A stretch of DNA of 64,000 nt from Myxococcales bacterium (GTDB lineage: Bacteria; Myxococcota_A; Polyangia; Nannocystales; Nannocystaceae). The notes beneath the pieces were generated by a model. The model was not told the DNA's origin. It searched no databases and saw only the letters and a program-made list of their open reading frames with translations. The first letter of the stretch is position 1; every line of letters starts with the position of its first letter. Location: positions 124,001 to 188,000 of the forward strand of contig JACKDW010000017.1 in the NCBI GenBank assembly GCA_020633295.1, read 5' to 3'. The translations under genes were made by a program, and so were the position numbers. This document shows, one piece after another, positions 63,801 through 64,000 of this stretch.

Positions 63801-64000
63801 TGGTGATCGCGCTGCAGCGCAAGGACACCTCGCGCACCGCGGTGCAGAAGAGCGGCCGCTGGAGCTTCGAGTACAAGACGACCACCACCGAGGTGGGCAA
63901 GTGCGAGCGCCGCTCGAAGGCGGCGCCGACGGTCTGCGAGCTGCCGATCGAGAAGGCCGGCAACTACACGGTGCGCGCGCTGACGCGCGACGACGAGGGG
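60857..64000 (+). CDS. Alpha-2-macroglobulin-family lipoprotein, 3' end cut by window
   Basis: The 1048 visible residues start with a signal peptide and lipobox TLTGC. Several Ig-like/MG domains follow: SPEGAQSLVDAVTVAFNQPM and SPGDGAEGLELNPTIVLRFNQPI are paired bacterial-Ig-like repeats. YTDRTPYKPGDTVHLSG and SDRSVYKAGETARLEAVVVD are the characteristic MG-domain starts of bacterial alpha-2-macroglobulins (YfhM type). A Gly/Tyr/Arg-rich low-complexity insert lies near residues 836-860. The thioester and bait regions, if present, lie beyond the window. Bacterial homologues trap invading proteases in the periplasm. TATAGT 7 nt upstream supports the ATG. Confidence 0.93.
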   Translation, partial: MRTRLHAPTAERSGLDSPRPAARAVLAALLMLLAVTLTLTGCTKKKADTAGETGGATDELAAPAKIDLWKGVPPLEPQPTDYATELKPASEGPKPPPSVSERVELPFPPPAPPDTKPETPEPGALEILRYSPEGAQSLVDAVTVAFNQPMVPLASIDDLREHAVPLTIEPQPKGQFRWLGTQMVAFEPEGRMPFSTTYTARVKAGTTSELGAALASEKTWTFTTPTLELASSSPGDGAEGLELNPTIVLRFNQPIRRDALAAALSLRGGGKTIATRSLPRAQWAERGPKSDEEAARTMILTLESPLAPNTSYRLELPAGVYGEGPNKSKASAIGFKTYPPLTLRGPDCDRWDCHAGSGVSLHASTAVVGPTLEQRLTVQPPVEELVISGGSSPYLAGKFLGDTTYTVTVEPGVEDTHGQTLGKRFTARFKVPPIDPQLGLRVPGKNPAVLELSHSRILDLRVGGHKQIELRARRFTVDELKTFLQASYNDDEYSWPYNTPEPQLQQEYDVKDSRTQVERLGVDLQALLPEPGSFAYLSFRSEPYQRWGYTQRDHFAQIVSRTDLGVTVALDHDSGVALVTSVERGAPIAGAEVQLWERYADKPLWTGTTGGDGVVALSFTETLDSSPHVIVKHGRDVSFTPLQSDVQGRWRGYYGGRNNEDEPRVFFYTDRTPYKPGDTVHLSGVLRKESKGPDGKVIPWRKGLTAEYVVNGPRGHELTKGELKIGPLGTFSVDIETEAGGDTGDYRFRVTVPGGLFGSDRSFTHHFPVETYRVPEFEVEVARPESTPLMFGDTLTAEVVARYLHGAPLVGGEVSYTLTRQETGFTPPGAENESYSFGRGYGGYRGYGRYGGFGYGGGSMVLERGHGATDARGAYKIARALAAVEHPEGSKPPEEAAGDDEEEAGEEREEPDPPAAATYSIESEVVDQNHQAIAGRGSFVVHPAAVYPGVRSDRSVYKAGETARLEAVVVDHAGKRLEGKPLVIALQRKDTSRTAVQKSGRWSFEYKTTTTEVGKCERRSKAAPTVCELPIEKAGNYTVRALTRDDEG

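Overview
The window is very GC-rich bacterial DNA with strong GC third-position bias. It encodes many Ser/Thr/Gly-rich lipoproteins, eukaryote-type Ser/Thr kinases with TPR tails, FHA proteins, cysteine-repeat surface proteins and few operons. This profile fits a myxobacterium (Myxococcota), and the Asp-Gly/Ser-Thr lipoprotein linkers suggest a Nannocystis/Plesiocystis-type lineage. That placement is inference from gene style; no rRNA is present. The only RNA gene is tRNA-Lys(CTT). I see no insertion sequence, prophage, CRISPR array or replication origin.

Layout. 1-9.3 kb: a poly(ADP-ribose) polymerase cut by the left edge, a GIDE-like protein, a multicopper oxidase lipoprotein, a truncated lipoprotein, two unknown proteins, a small lipoprotein and an asparaginase-ankyrin fusion. 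9.4-17 kb: tRNA-Lys, an FHA/trypsin-like membrane protease with a MAPEG protein, a second GIDE paralogue, an AmpG-like permease, a SanA-like protein and small envelope proteins. 17-24 kb: a CBS protein, cysteine-rich lipoproteins, a Ser/Thr kinase and an overlapping FIST sensor/adenylate cyclase pair. 24-32 kb: the most striking gene, an indoleamine-2,3-dioxygenase-like heme domain fused to a P450-reductase-type FAD/NADPH module and a cytochrome b5 domain, behind a CBS gene; then a serpin, a GST, PanB and a 13-bp tandem array. 32-46 kb: membrane proteins, a kinase-TPR protein, an orphan CoA-transferase B subunit, a hydrolase-like lipoprotein lacking its serine, a fibrinogen-like lipoprotein, a phosphatase, a Nudix enzyme, an FHA protein and an ATP-grasp ligase. 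46-64 kb: a frameshifted lipoprotein, PsuG, a cysteine-repeat lipoprotein, an enoyl-CoA hydratase, a two-gene GHKL-ATPase/giant-protein operon, a DUF2804 protein and an alpha-2-macroglobulin-like protein cut by the right edge.

How the genes work together. Most genes are single units. Likely co-expressed pairs are CBS with the IDO fusion (38-bp gap), FIST with cyclase (4-bp overlap), GHKL with the giant protein (22-bp overlap) and MAPEG with the FHA-protease (3-bp gap). About sixteen genes have a TANNNT-like hexamer ending only 5-10 nt before the start codon, which suggests leaderless or near-leaderless mRNAs are common. Short tandem repeats and degenerate ATG-N10-CAT palindromes are scattered through genes and gaps.
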